Source: Butyricimonas sp. Marseille-P3923 (GTDB taxonomy: Bacteria; Bacteroidota; Bacteroidia; Bacteroidales; Marinifilaceae). Taken from it: a stretch of 64,000 nt of DNA. The position numbers were made by a program, and so were the translations under genes. The notes beneath the pieces were generated by a model, which was not told the DNA's origin, made no database searches, and saw only the letters and a list, made by a program, of their open reading frames with translations. The first letter of the stretch is position 1, and each line of letters begins with the position of its first letter. Shown piece by piece: positions 44,891 through 54,243 of the stretch. The stretch spans positions 930,001 to 994,000 of the forward strand of contig NZ_FXXL01000006.1 of the NCBI RefSeq assembly GCF_900184685.1. Reading direction: 5' to 3'.

Positions 44891-46051
44891 TTATTTCTTT
44901 TGAATGATGATCCGTTCGTTCGTGACAATGAATCTGATGTCGCGCGTGTATTCCAGCATCTTGAACAAGGGTAAGAGATCGTCATATCGCTTTAATCGTC
45001 CGCTGAATTTTATTTTCTTTAAATTCGAATCAGCAAATTCGATATTCACGTTGTACCAACGGGTGAAAATTTGCATTAACTCTCCTAACGGCATATCTTC
45101 AAATTCATAGTAACCGTCTTTCCATGAGGTGTATTGTCGTGTATTCACGGGGAAATAGTCTGCTTTTCGGGTTTCTTTGTTGTAAGCGACTTGCATTCCC
45201 GGTTTCATGACAAAATTGTTATCGCCGCATCGTGTTTCAACTCGCCCCTCTACCAACGTCGTTTTTACCCATGCTCCTTCCGGGTAGGCGTTCACGTTGA
45301 AAGCGGTTCCCAATACACGTACGGCGACCTCTCCCGTGTGTACAACAAACGGGTGGCAGGAATCGGTTGTCACTTCGAAATAGGCCTCTCCGATTAAATC
45401 TACTTCTCTTGTTCCCCCGATGAATTGGTCGGGGTAGCGCAGTGAACTCCCCGCGTTGAGGTATATCTTTGTTCCGTCCGGGAGAACCAGATTATATTCC
45501 GCTCCCAACGGGACGTTCATCGTGTAGTATTCTGCTTCTCTGACTTTCGATTCGTTGGACTTGACAATCAAGGTTTGTTTGTCGGTACGCATCTCTTTAT
45601 TGCTATCGGACACGATAACGGTATTTGTTTTTTGACTGAGAAGACGTTTTTTCCCGTCGGGCATAATCAGTTCTGCCGTCGGGCGATGGAGGGATAAACC
45701 GGAAATGTAGGTTTGATTGATGCCGGCTTCTTTGTCGGGTGTATTTTCTTGTCGGAAGATAAGGAAGAAACCGACCAGCAAGATGATTCCGGCAGCACAA
45801 GACGACCAATAGATGAATTGGCGTTTTCTTCTCGCTTGACGGATTCGTTTTTCTACTTTAGTAAAAGCGACGGCTTCTTTCTGGTGTTTATCCAGAATCT
45901 TTTTTTGATGTTCCAGTTTTTGAATGATCTTTTCGACCTTCTCGTTTCGGACAGTAGCGTGTTTCCATTCTTCCAACAATTGCTTTTCCTCCTTCGTAAG
46001 TGGTTCTTTGTTTAGGATTTTCGCTAATATGTCATCTATGTTTTCCTTCAT
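44891..46051 (-). CDS. FecR-type anti-sigma factor, module 3
   Basis: 386 residues. The cytosolic N-terminus has LTKEEKQLLEEWKHATVRNE and a basic coiled region (about 40-75). TM helix at about 80-98 (YWSSCAAGIILLVGFFLIF). FecR domain with VPLGAEYNLVLPDGTKIYLN and VDLIGEAYFEV. C-terminal DUF4974 (about 312-386; GYYEFEDMPLGELMQIFTRW). It regulates the sigma factor at 46108, 56 nt upstream. Confidence 0.93.
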   Translation of the reverse strand: MKENIDDILAKILNKEPLTKEEKQLLEEWKHATVRNEKVEKIIQKLEHQKKILDKHQKEAVAFTKVEKRIRQARRKRQFIYWSSCAAGIILLVGFFLIFRQENTPDKEAGINQTYISGLSLHRPTAELIMPDGKKRLLSQKTNTVIVSDSNKEMRTDKQTLIVKSNESKVREAEYYTMNVPLGAEYNLVLPDGTKIYLNAGSSLRYPDQFIGGTREVDLIGEAYFEVTTDSCHPFVVHTGEVAVRVLGTAFNVNAYPEGAWVKTTLVEGRVETRCGDNNFVMKPGMQVAYNKETRKADYFPVNTRQYTSWKDGYYEFEDMPLGELMQIFTRWYNVNIEFADSNLKKIKFSGRLKRYDDLLPLFKMLEYTRDIRFIVTNERIIIQKK

Positions 46052-46107
46052 AATTTGCCGTTGTTTTCTTATATATTTTCAAAACGGCAAAAAAGGGTGA
46101 TATGAAT

Positions 46108-46677
46108 TTAAAGTTTTTCTGTTAAAAGAAGTAAAATTGATAAGAAGTGTTCTTCTTGAAGGTTTTCACGCAAAAATTTGAGGGCGGTTTTCATCTGAGT
46201 TTTCACCGTGTTGATGCTTGTTCCCAATTCGTCGGCAATTTCCTGATACGATTTATCATTCAAGCAGGCCATCAAGAATACCTTCCGGCATTTATCGGGA
46301 AGACGGTCTATCGTGTTGTAAAGTAGTTCGATTTCCTCCTGATGTTCCTCCCTGGTCATATCCTCGTACGTGTCGTTTTCCTTGAAAAAGGAGGAGTGTG
46401 CGTCAAACCTCTTCTTGTATTCTTTCAAAAATAAGAATGCTTGGTTTTTGACCATCTTAAAGATAAATCGGTCTAAATCACCCGTGAAAGAATGAAGTCT
46501 TTTGTTGTTCCACAAGCTGAAGAAGCAATCCTGTACGATATCCTCCGCTGCCTCAAGATCGTTTAAAATATGATAACAGTATAGTAAAAGGTTGTCATAA
46601 TACCTTTCAAAAAGAAGGCGGAACGCACCGCTTTCGTCTTTCGTGATTAAATCTAATATGTTATCGCGTGGATTCAT
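46108..46677 (-). CDS. ECF sigma factor, module 3
   Basis: 189 residues from the ATG at 46677. The longer frame to 46713 would start upstream of the promoter's -7 element and is rejected. Region 2: NDLEAAEDIVQDCFFSLWN (about 44-62). Region 4 helix-turn-helix: QEIADELGTSINTVKTQM (about 145-162). It is the first gene of the module 3 operon, which continues to the TlpA-like gene at 31885. Confidence 0.93.
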   Translation of the reverse strand: MNPRDNILDLITKDESGAFRLLFERYYDNLLLYCYHILNDLEAAEDIVQDCFFSLWNNKRLHSFTGDLDRFIFKMVKNQAFLFLKEYKKRFDAHSSFFKENDTYEDMTREEHQEEIELLYNTIDRLPDKCRKVFLMACLNDKSYQEIADELGTSINTVKTQMKTALKFLRENLQEEHFLSILLLLTEKL

Positions 46678-46694
46678 TCGTTTTTTTACTTTCA

Positions 46695-46725
46695 CAAATG
46701 TAGTGAACTCCAAGTTTGATGCAAA
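46695..46725 (-). promoter_or_regulatory. Promoter of sigma gene 3
   Basis: On the minus strand TTTG (46725-46722), 19 bp, TACATTTG (46702-46695), then the ATG 17 nt on. An exact consensus with canonical spacing. Confidence 0.75.
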
Positions 46726-46820
46726 TTATTTGGTGGAAATTAAGTAATTTTATGCAATGTGGTCGGGATGTCAAATGATTGGCTGGAGGAAAAACGGTAT
46801 GGGATTTTTGTACCCTTTCT

Positions 46821-46900
46821 CCCGAAATGTGACAAATTATTCGATAAAATACCCCCGAAATGTGACAAAAAGAAATAAAAATAGCCCCCGAAATGTGACA
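46821..46900 (+). repeat. Three CCCGAAATGTGACA repeats at exact 33-bp spacing
   Basis: Identical 14-mers at 46821-46834, 46854-46867 and 46887-46900; start-to-start distance is 33 bp both times, about three helical turns. The spacers between them are AT-rich and differ in sequence. The last copy ends 28 nt before the ATG of the DUF4143 gene and just upstream of TATATTTG (46917-46924). They look like operators on one face of the helix. Confidence 0.85.
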
Positions 46901-46928
46901 ATTGTATGGAAATTAGTATATTTGTCCT

Positions 46929-48269
46929 ATGGTAGAAAGAATCATAATTGGGGAATTACGGGCGTGGAAAACTAAGATATCAAGGAAACCCTTGATTCTT
47001 CGTGGAGCTAGGCAAGTCGGGAAAACGACGGCAGTGAATTTATTTGCCCGAGATTTTAAACAATATATTTATTTGAATCTCGAAACGGCACGGGATCGCA
47101 ATCTGTTTATTCAATATCCCTCTATTGATACGTTAATCCAAGCTATCTTTTTCGAAAAAGAAAAACTTTTGGAGGAAAAAGATACTCTTATATTTATAGA
47201 TGAGATTCAAGAAGTTCCGGAAGCGTTGAGTATGTTGCGATATTTTTATGAGCAATATCCGCAATATTGTGTTGTTGCGGCAGGTTCTTTGCTTGAATCT
47301 TTGTTTGATACAAAAATTAGTTTTCCTGTTGGGCGAGTAGAATTCAAGGTGGTCCGTCCTTTTTCGTTTCAAGAGTTTTTATTAGCCATGGATGAGGGCA
47401 ATGCTTTGAAGCAATATCATAAAATCCCCATGGATACTTTTGCTCACGACAAATTGCTATCGTTATTTCACTTGTATACGCTAATCGGGGGAATGCCGGA
47501 AATAGTATTATCGTATGCTGGCAGTAAGGATATTGTTGCCTTGACTTCCGTGTTTGATTCTTTGATAGGTACTTATTTGGATGATGTTGAGAAATACACG
47601 TCAACTGCGGGGCAAACTCAAATTATGCGTCACGCTATCAGATCCGTGTTTATGGAAGCGGGGAATCGGATAAAATTCAATGGTTTTGGTAATTCTGCGT
47701 ATGGTTCACGAGAAATGGGAGAGGCATTGCGGACAATCGAGAAAGCAATGTTGATTCATTTGATTTATCCCACCACGCAGACCGGTGAACCTTTTATGCC
47801 GGATATGAAGAAAAGTCCCCGTCTTCAGGTACTCGACACGGGAATGTTAAATTATATGGCTCATCTTCAAAAAGAGATTTTTGGTACCAATGATTTGAAC
47901 AATGTGTATAAAGGGCATATTGCAGAACATATTGTGTGCCAAGAGTTATTGGCGCATCAGGTATCATTGCTCCATAAACCTCTTTTTTGGGTAAGTGAAA
48001 AGAAAGATTCTGTGGCAGAAATAGACTTTTTAGCCTATTTAGACGGTAGAGTGATTCCGATTGAGGTGAAGTCTGGAGCAACCGGACGATTGCGTTCACT
48101 TCACTTGTTTATGGATGCTTACCGGGGTAATGTTGCCGTTCGCTTATACGCGGGTGAGATTAGAAAGGATATATTGACAACTTCAAGCGGGAAAAATTAT
48201 ACCTTATTAAGTTTGCCTTATTATTTGACGGGGAAAATCGGAGAATATTTGAGAGAATTTGCTTTATAA
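46929..48269 (+). CDS. AAA_14/DUF4143 ATPase with PD-(D/E)XK-like C-terminus
   Basis: 446 residues. Walker A: RGARQVGKTTAV (about 24-35). Walker B: LIFIDEIQEV (about 87-96). A DUF4143 domain follows (about 215-400) and a nuclease-like signature near the end, SVAEIDFLAYLDGRVIPIEVKSG. It is a distant paralogue of the gene at 25113. The -7 element TATATTTG ends only 4 nt before the ATG, so the transcript would be almost leaderless. It has its own regulator-like repeats upstream and a terminator downstream, and stands alone. Confidence 0.88.
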   Translation: MVERIIIGELRAWKTKISRKPLILRGARQVGKTTAVNLFARDFKQYIYLNLETARDRNLFIQYPSIDTLIQAIFFEKEKLLEEKDTLIFIDEIQEVPEALSMLRYFYEQYPQYCVVAAGSLLESLFDTKISFPVGRVEFKVVRPFSFQEFLLAMDEGNALKQYHKIPMDTFAHDKLLSLFHLYTLIGGMPEIVLSYAGSKDIVALTSVFDSLIGTYLDDVEKYTSTAGQTQIMRHAIRSVFMEAGNRIKFNGFGNSAYGSREMGEALRTIEKAMLIHLIYPTTQTGEPFMPDMKKSPRLQVLDTGMLNYMAHLQKEIFGTNDLNNVYKGHIAEHIVCQELLAHQVSLLHKPLFWVSEKKDSVAEIDFLAYLDGRVIPIEVKSGATGRLRSLHLFMDAYRGNVAVRLYAGEIRKDILTTSSGKNYTLLSLPYYLTGKIGEYLREFAL

Positions 48270-48326
48270 GCCGTCGTTTTTTTGATGTGTAACTTAGCCT
48301 TTAGAGAACCCGAATTCACAAAAATA

Positions 48327-48357
48327 AAGAGGGTAATTCTCTGTGAATTACCCTCTT
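48327..48357. terminator. Bidirectional terminator
   Basis: AAGAGGGTAATTC (48327-48339), loop TCTGT, GAATTACCCTCTT (48345-48357). It lies between converging genes (DUF4143 ATPase and mutB). Confidence 0.8.
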
Positions 48358-48377
48358 CTTGTTTGTAGTGTTACTTC

Positions 48378-50534
48378 TTATTTCTTAGCCAAGTCAATCA
48401 AAATTTCAAGGACTTGGATAGCACTCTTCGATACCTTGGTACCGGGACCGAATACGGCGATAGCACCCGCGTCGAACAGGAATTGATAGTCTTGGTGAGG
48501 AATTACACCACCCACGTAAACGAGGATGTCTTCACGTCCCAATTTCTTCAATTCGGCGATAACGGCAGGTACAAGCGTTTTGTGTCCGGCTGCCAATGAA
48601 GATACCCCGACAACATGCACGTCGTTTTCAACGGCTTGTTTAGCGGTTTCTTCCGGGGTTTGGAACAACGGTCCCATGTCCACGTCGAACCCGAGGTCAG
48701 CGTAACCCGTTGCGACAACTTTAGCACCGCGGTCGTGTCCGTCCTGACCCATTTTGGCAATCATGATACGCGGACGACGTCCGGTCATTTCAGAGAATTG
48801 GTCTGCCAATTCTTTAGCCTTCCGGAAGTCTTCGTCTTCCTTGGCAACACTTGAATATACTCCGCTCACGGTTCTGATAACTGCTTTATAACGTCCGGCA
48901 ACTTTTTCACATGCATCCGAGATTTCTCCCAAAGATGCTCTCTTCTTGGCTGCATCAACGGCTAATTCAAGCAAGTTGCCTTCGCCTGTTTCAGCACATT
49001 TGGTGATTGCTGCCAACGCGGCGTCAACCTCTGCTTGGTTACGGTTAGCTTTCAACTCGTGCAAACGACGGATTTGTGCTTCGCGTACGGCAGTGTTGTC
49101 CACCTCGAGGATATCGATCGGGTCTTCTTTTTCCAAACGGTATTTGTTCGTACCCACGATGGTTTGTGCACCACTGTCGATACGGGCTTGCGTACGAGCG
49201 GCAGCTTCTTCGATACGAAGTTTAGGAATACCGGACTCGATAGCGGCAGCCATACCACCCAATTTTTCTATTTCTTGGATATGTCCCCATGCTTTCTCTA
49301 CCAGTTCTTGGGTCAGGCTCTCCACGTAGTAAGAACCTCCCCACGGGTCGATAGATTTACAAACGGTGGTTTCATCCTGTATATAGATCTGCGTGTTACG
49401 CGCAATACGCGCGGAGAAGTCGGTCGGAAGGGCGATAGCCTCATCCAACGCGTTGGTATGCAACGATTGCGTGTGTCCCAAAGCGGCACCCATAGCCTCG
49501 ATACAAGTACGTCCCACGTTGTTGAACGGGTCTTGCTCGGTCAGTGACCAACCGGAAGTCTGGCTGTGTGTACGCAATGCCAGAGATTTCGGGTTCTTCG
49601 GGTTGAATTGTTTCACGATCTTTGCCCACAACAAACGTCCGGCTCTCATCTTGGCGATCTCCATGAAGTGGTTCATGCCGATAGCCCAGAAGAACGACAA
49701 ACGGGGTGCGAAAGCGTCAATATCCATTCCGGCGTTTACCCCGGCACGCAAATATTCCAAACCGTCAGCCAAGGTGTATGCCAACTCGATATCGGCAGTA
49801 GCACCTGCTTCTTGCATGTGGTAACCGGAGATAGAGATAGAGTTGAACTTCGGCATATTTTTGGAAGTGTACTCGAAAATGTCAGCGATAATCTTCATGG
49901 AGAATTTCGGCGGGTAGATATAAGTGTTACGCACCATAAATTCTTTCAAGATATCGTTTTGGATGGTTCCTGACAATTGGTCGAGTGTTGCCCCTTGTTC
50001 CAATCCGGCAACAATGTAGAATGCCAAAATAGGAAGTACGGCACCGTTCATCGTCATGGAAACGGACATTTTATCCAATGGAATCTGGTCGAACAGGATT
50101 TTCATATCCATGATTGAATCCACTGCCACACCGGCTTTACCCACGTCACCGATTACACGCGGGTGGTCGGAGTCGTATCCGCGGTGAGTAGCCAAGTCAA
50201 ATGCCACGGACAAACCTTTCTGTCCGGCAGCCAAGTTGCGGCGATAGAATGCGTTGGACTCTTCAGCGGTAGAGAATCCGGCGTATTGACGGATTGTCCA
50301 CGGGCGCATCGGGTACATTCCGGAGTACGGACCGCGTAAATACGGGGGAATACCGGCAACATAGTCCAGATGTTCCATGCCTTTTAAATCTTCGGCCGTG
50401 TACACGGGTTTTACCGGTATCAGCTCGGGTGTCAACCAATTTTTTTCTATGTGATTAGCCTTTTCCCACTCGGCAGCGGCGGTCATGGCTTTCTCTGTTG
50501 ACTTGATATCTATATCTTTGAAATTTGGTTTCAT
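48378..50534 (-). CDS. mutB: Methylmalonyl-CoA mutase, large (catalytic) subunit
   Basis: 718 residues, the usual length. Interconverts succinyl-CoA and R-methylmalonyl-CoA with adenosylcobalamin in the succinate-propionate pathway. N-terminal TIM barrel (about 50-400) with [20 protein letters not shown] (about 88-107) and [20 protein letters not shown]. The C-terminal B12-binding domain has the DxHxxG motif DGHDRG at residues 598-603, plus [10 protein letters not shown]. Partner mutA is 78 nt upstream on the same strand; the gap holds only an AT-rich simple repeat. No cobalamin riboswitch seen. Confidence 0.97.
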   Translation of the reverse strand: MKPNFKDIDIKSTEKAMTAAAEWEKANHIEKNWLTPELIPVKPVYTAEDLKGMEHLDYVAGIPPYLRGPYSGMYPMRPWTIRQYAGFSTAEESNAFYRRNLAAGQKGLSVAFDLATHRGYDSDHPRVIGDVGKAGVAVDSIMDMKILFDQIPLDKMSVSMTMNGAVLPILAFYIVAGLEQGATLDQLSGTIQNDILKEFMVRNTYIYPPKFSMKIIADIFEYTSKNMPKFNSISISGYHMQEAGATADIELAYTLADGLEYLRAGVNAGMDIDAFAPRLSFFWAIGMNHFMEIAKMRAGRLLWAKIVKQFNPKNPKSLALRTHSQTSGWSLTEQDPFNNVGRTCIEAMGAALGHTQSLHTNALDEAIALPTDFSARIARNTQIYIQDETTVCKSIDPWGGSYYVESLTQELVEKAWGHIQEIEKLGGMAAAIESGIPKLRIEEAAARTQARIDSGAQTIVGTNKYRLEKEDPIDILEVDNTAVREAQIRRLHELKANRNQAEVDAALAAITKCAETGEGNLLELAVDAAKKRASLGEISDACEKVAGRYKAVIRTVSGVYSSVAKEDEDFRKAKELADQFSEMTGRRPRIMIAKMGQDGHDRGAKVVATGYADLGFDVDMGPLFQTPEETAKQAVENDVHVVGVSSLAAGHKTLVPAVIAELKKLGREDILVYVGGVIPHQDYQFLFDAGAIAVFGPGTKVSKSAIQVLEILIDLAKK

Positions 50535-50612
50535 CTTTCAATTTTTGATTTATAATTTACGATTTACGATTCTTGATTTTTCAATCTAAAATCTAAAATC
50601 TGAAATCTAAAA

Positions 50613-52493
50613 TTATTTAATTCCCAATAGTTGTTGGTATGCTTTCAAGTCTTCCAGCACGTTGCATTTCACGTGAACATAGTGCTTGATACCAACCTCT
50701 TCCAATTGAGGTCTGCTCTCCGGGTTACCGGCAACCACGATGATTGCCTTGTCTTTCAACGCGGCGTAAACTTCCGGGGCAATCGTTGCGTACTCGTCGT
50801 CAGAGCTACAAATTACCACGATGTCTGCCTTGTTATCGATACATGCTTTAGCACCTTCTTCAACTGTCTTGAACCCGTTGTTGTCCATTACTTGGAATCC
50901 GGCGCAAGCGAAGAAGTTGCAAGCGAATTGAGCTCTGGCTTTACGCATAGCTAAATTTCCCATCGGCAACATGTAAACCACCGGACGGTGTCCATTCTCT
51001 TTCGCGAACATGTCGGTTCTCAAGCGCATAGCCTCGAACGCTTGTGTTCCGCGGTAGGGTTTCAATGTTTCTACCACTGCATCCGGTGCGGTTTCGTCTT
51101 CCGGCTCTAGGATACAAGCGCAAAGTTCGCGGTCAATCTTTTCGTTGAAGTTCGGGAATTGGTTCGTACCCAAGAAGTTTTCTTTCCGGTTAGCGATATC
51201 CTGATCTCTTTTCTGCGCGGTAGCTTTCACGGCTGCCTGAACGAACCCGTTCTCGATTGCTTTTACCATTCCGCCTTGTTCCTGTACTTGGAGGAATAAT
51301 TTCCAAGCAGCCTCGGCAATGAATTGGGTCAATTCTTCGATGTAGTATGAACCACCTGCCGGGTCAACGATCTTATCGAAATGAGATTCTTCTTTCAACA
51401 ATAATTGTTGGTTGCGAGCCACGCGTTCTCCCAATTCGGAAGGATGGCATTCGTAGATATAGTCGTACGGGTGAACCGTGAACGAGTCAACACCGCCAAG
51501 TGTCGCGGACATGGTTTCCGTTTGTGTGCGGAGCATGTTCACGTTCGGGTCGTAAACCGTCTTGTTCCATTCTGATGTTTCAGCGTGGATATTCATCTTG
51601 CACACGCAGTCGCAGCAAGGATTGTAAGCCTTCACGATCTTTGCCCACAAGTAACGGGCTGCTCTCAGTTTGGCTATTTCCATGAAATATTTTGAACCGG
51701 TAGCGAAGTGGAAACGCACGCGGGGAGCGACGTCCTTCACGTCCATTCCGGCGTCGGTCAAATTGTTTAAGTATTCTACTCCGGCAGCCAGACTGAACCC
51801 GAGTTCTTGCACGATGGAAGCTCCCGAGTTATTGAACACATATCCACCCACTTCAATGGTCTTGAAGTTTTTCAGGGTAGCGGTACTTTCGGTTGCGGCT
51901 TTTACAACGTCAAACGGTTTGGCGTCGCAGAATTTACCTTGCAAAAGGAGTTTGCTGATCGGGTCGATGTTGATTCCACCTTTAATTTTCTCCGGATCAA
52001 TGCCTTTTTCGGTAACATATTCCTTGAACAGATTCAAGATAGCTACTTTGTTGCAGCAAGCCACGAAATTGATTTCGATGCATTCCAGACAAATGTCTTT
52101 TAAAAGAGCGGCCATGTCGGCTTTCGTGAAATTCTTGCAATTGGAAAGTACGAAACCGAGAGAGTCAACACCTTTGTTCAAAATATCCAACGCTTTCTTG
52201 TTTGCTTCGGCAACATCCTCTACCATGATGTCTTGGCGTACAAACCATGCGTTGTTGTCTTTTTTATTACCTCTCACGAAAGGATATTCTCCCGGGAAGC
52301 ACGCTAAGTTCTTGAGGTTTTCCATGTCTTCCAACCGGTACATCGGCTGCACGTTGAAACCCTCGTTTGTTCTCCAAACCAGCTTTTTATCGAAGTCAGC
52401 CCCTTTTAGGTCTGCAATGACTTTGTCCTTCCACTCCTGTGTCGTGTTGGGTGCAAATTCATTGAAAAGCTTTTCGTTTACATTCTCTGCCAT
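50613..52493 (-). CDS. mutA: Methylmalonyl-CoA mutase, small subunit
   Basis: 626 residues, the structural partner of MutB. The barrel half is present (DRELCA, WNKTVYDPNVNMLRTQTET, GGVDSFTVHPYDYIYE). The C-terminal B12-like domain lacks the DxHxxG motif, as expected for the non-catalytic subunit (MPMGNLAMRKARAQFACNFF in its place). A -7-like TAATTTTG lies on the minus strand at 52553-52546, 53 nt before the ATG. It is transcribed with mutB. Confidence 0.96.
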   Translation of the reverse strand: MAENVNEKLFNEFAPNTTQEWKDKVIADLKGADFDKKLVWRTNEGFNVQPMYRLEDMENLKNLACFPGEYPFVRGNKKDNNAWFVRQDIMVEDVAEANKKALDILNKGVDSLGFVLSNCKNFTKADMAALLKDICLECIEINFVACCNKVAILNLFKEYVTEKGIDPEKIKGGINIDPISKLLLQGKFCDAKPFDVVKAATESTATLKNFKTIEVGGYVFNNSGASIVQELGFSLAAGVEYLNNLTDAGMDVKDVAPRVRFHFATGSKYFMEIAKLRAARYLWAKIVKAYNPCCDCVCKMNIHAETSEWNKTVYDPNVNMLRTQTETMSATLGGVDSFTVHPYDYIYECHPSELGERVARNQQLLLKEESHFDKIVDPAGGSYYIEELTQFIAEAAWKLFLQVQEQGGMVKAIENGFVQAAVKATAQKRDQDIANRKENFLGTNQFPNFNEKIDRELCACILEPEDETAPDAVVETLKPYRGTQAFEAMRLRTDMFAKENGHRPVVYMLPMGNLAMRKARAQFACNFFACAGFQVMDNNGFKTVEEGAKACIDNKADIVVICSSDDEYATIAPEVYAALKDKAIIVVAGNPESRPQLEEVGIKHYVHVKCNVLEDLKAYQQLLGIK

Positions 52494-52779
52494 AATAGAT
52501 TTTTATGTATTTATTCTGTAACTGTTTGTTATTAAAAACGAAAGGCAAAATTAGGCGTTTTTGTATAAATAAAAAAGAAATTCTTCTTTATTTCTACCCC
52601 TTGATTGGATTATAAGTCTTTTTAAGAGTTAGGAAGAGGTTATTTATTTTAGATTTAATGATTTAGGATTTAAGATTGAGTCTGACAAGAGGTTTCGGGC
52701 GAGTTTTGGTTGTATCAGGCTGGCATGTTATTTCCCCGCGTGTTTCATTTCTTTACGGGAGGCTTTTTCACGTGGTTAG

Positions 52780-53022
52780 AATTACCCGGAGAAATACGGG
52801 CTGTACGAGCTTTGCGAGCTTGCAGGGTGGCTTGTATTTATAGAATTTTTGCAGGAATTGTTTCGGTTTTTGGTGTATCCCAGTTATGTATCGGTACTTG
52901 TGTTCCTTGGGGCATACTACTTGTACAATCCTTTACCCGGGGGAGAATTACCGCGAGGGGTAAAGTTTGACTTTGATGTCTGTCCCAAACGCGAGGGAGT
53001 GTCTTCTGCCCGTGTGTGTTAA
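52780..53022 (+). pseudogene. Start-less 80-codon frame, possible gene remnant
   Basis: An open frame from just after a TAG (52777) to TAA (53020) has no ATG near its beginning. The translation looks protein-like: YELCELAGWLVFIEFLQELF, then a TM-like FLVYPSYVSVLVFLGAYYLY, then PLPGGELPRGVKFDFDVCPK. In frame upstream of the TAG, the sequence reads LREAFSRG. It could be the tail of a degraded membrane protein. Chance is not excluded. Confidence 0.25.
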
Positions 53023-53047
53023 AAAAGCATATTTAATACAAAAACGT

Positions 53048-53091
53048 GGGCTAAGAGTGGGCTAAGTGTAGGCTAAGAGTGGGCGATGTCG
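53048..53091 (+). repeat. 11-bp tandem array before ddh
   Basis: GGGCTAAGAGT (53048-53058), GGGCTAAGTGT (53059-53069), AGGCTAAGAGT (53070-53080), then a diverged GGGCGATGTCG. Third array of the same unit length in the window, again with its own sequence. Confidence 0.8.
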
Positions 53092-53283
53092 CCTAAAAGT
53101 CACCCTAAAGTCATAAGATAGCCGTTAAATAGTATAGCTTAACCTTAGATTTAGGATAGGTGGAGTGTTATTATGTATTGGTGAAAATTCCGTGAGAGTG
53201 TTGGGTAAATTCCATGTTCTTGTCTTTTGTCGGGAAAATATTATTTCGTAATTTGCGACGTTAATTTTAAAAGCAAAAAACAC

Positions 53284-54180
53284 ATGAAGAAAATTAGAGC
53301 AGCCATCGTCGGGTATGGCAATATCGGTCACTACGTGCTGGACGCACTGGAGGCGGCCCCCGACTTTGAAGTGGCAGGAGTGGTACGTCGGGATGCAGCG
53401 AATGTCCCGGCGGAGTTGAAGGACTATTTGGTCGTGTCGGATATTGCTCAAGTCAAAGATGTCGATGTGGCAATCTTGTGTACCCCCACTCGTAGCGTGG
53501 AGGAATACGCTTCCCGAATTTTAGCCATGGGAATCAACACGGTGGATAGTTTCGATATTCACACGGAAATTACTGGATTACATAAACGTTTGGGTGAGGT
53601 TGCTCGGAAACACGGGAAAGTGGCTGTTATTTCAGCCGGCTGGGACCCGGGAAGCGACTCCGTAGTACGTGCCTTGTTGGAGGCTTGCGCCCCGAAAGGG
53701 ATTACATATACAAATTTCGGTCCGGGCATGAGCATGGGACATACCGTTGCCGTGAAAGCTGTGAAAGGTGTAAAAGCCGCTCTTTCGATGACGATTCCAG
53801 TGGGAACGGGTATTCATCGTCGTATGGTGTATATCGAATTGGAGGATGGATACGATTTCAAGACCGTGGCGGAAGCTATCAAGACCGATCCTTATTTCGT
53901 GCATGACGAAACACACGTGATGCAGGTGGAGAGCGTGGATAACCTGAAAGATATGGGGCATGGCGTGAATCTTACCCGCAAAGGCGTATCCGGCAAGACT
54001 CAGAACCAGTTGTTCGAATTCGACATGAAAATCAACAACCCGGCATTGACGGGACAAATACTCGTGGCTACCGCCCGCGCTTCCATGAAGCAACAACCGG
54101 GATGTTACACGCTGATAGAGATTCCGGTGATTGATATGCTGTATGGCGATCGGACGGAGTTGATCAGGCATCTGGTGTAA
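53284..54180 (+). CDS. ddh: meso-Diaminopimelate D-dehydrogenase
   Basis: 298 residues. NADPH-dependent reductive amination of tetrahydrodipicolinate to meso-DAP in one step, for lysine and peptidoglycan. Rossmann motif [14 protein letters not shown] (about 9-22), [14 protein letters not shown], and the family block [18 protein letters not shown] (about 118-135) with [20 protein letters not shown]. The ATG at 53284 starts MKKIRAAI; the frame extends upstream to 53227 without support. A terminator follows at 54203-54241. Confidence 0.95.
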   Translation: MKKIRAAIVGYGNIGHYVLDALEAAPDFEVAGVVRRDAANVPAELKDYLVVSDIAQVKDVDVAILCTPTRSVEEYASRILAMGINTVDSFDIHTEITGLHKRLGEVARKHGKVAVISAGWDPGSDSVVRALLEACAPKGITYTNFGPGMSMGHTVAVKAVKGVKAALSMTIPVGTGIHRRMVYIELEDGYDFKTVAEAIKTDPYFVHDETHVMQVESVDNLKDMGHGVNLTRKGVSGKTQNQLFEFDMKINNPALTGQILVATARASMKQQPGCYTLIEIPVIDMLYGDRTELIRHLV

Positions 54181-54202
54181 ACTTCTATCGGGAAATATAT
54201 AT

Positions 54203-54241
54203 TAGCGGCTTCTCCGCCAGTGACAGATGGGGAAGCCGCTA
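54203..54241 (+). terminator. Terminator of ddh
   Basis: TAGCGGCTTC (54203-54212) pairs perfectly with GAAGCCGCTA (54232-54241) and is followed by TTTTAT. It may also act on the opposite strand for the gene at 54244. Confidence 0.75.
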
Positions 54242-54243
54242 TT

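Larger units (their letters stand above)
52494..53283 (+). other. Intergenic region between mutA and ddh
   Basis: 790 nt. It holds the mutA promoter region, an AT-rich tract (about 52640-52680), a start-less open frame (52780-53022), an inverted pair CTTTACCC/GGGTAAAG (52931-52938, 52958-52965), an 11-bp tandem array (53048-53091) and the ddh leader. A candidate ddh promoter pairs TTTTG (53225-53229) with TAATTTG near 53249. Confidence 0.5.

Noticed and set aside
46821-46900. CRISPR-like array
   Set aside because: Units of 14 bp with 19-bp spacers and only three copies; no cas genes; position fits operators.
46757-46975. 72-codon plus-strand frame before the DUF4143 gene
   Set aside because: Spans the three 14-bp repeats and overlaps the real start; explained by the repeat array.
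52710-52970. 86-codon plus-strand ATG frame
   Set aside because: Overlaps the more protein-like start-less frame in another register; no promoter and no homology-like motif.
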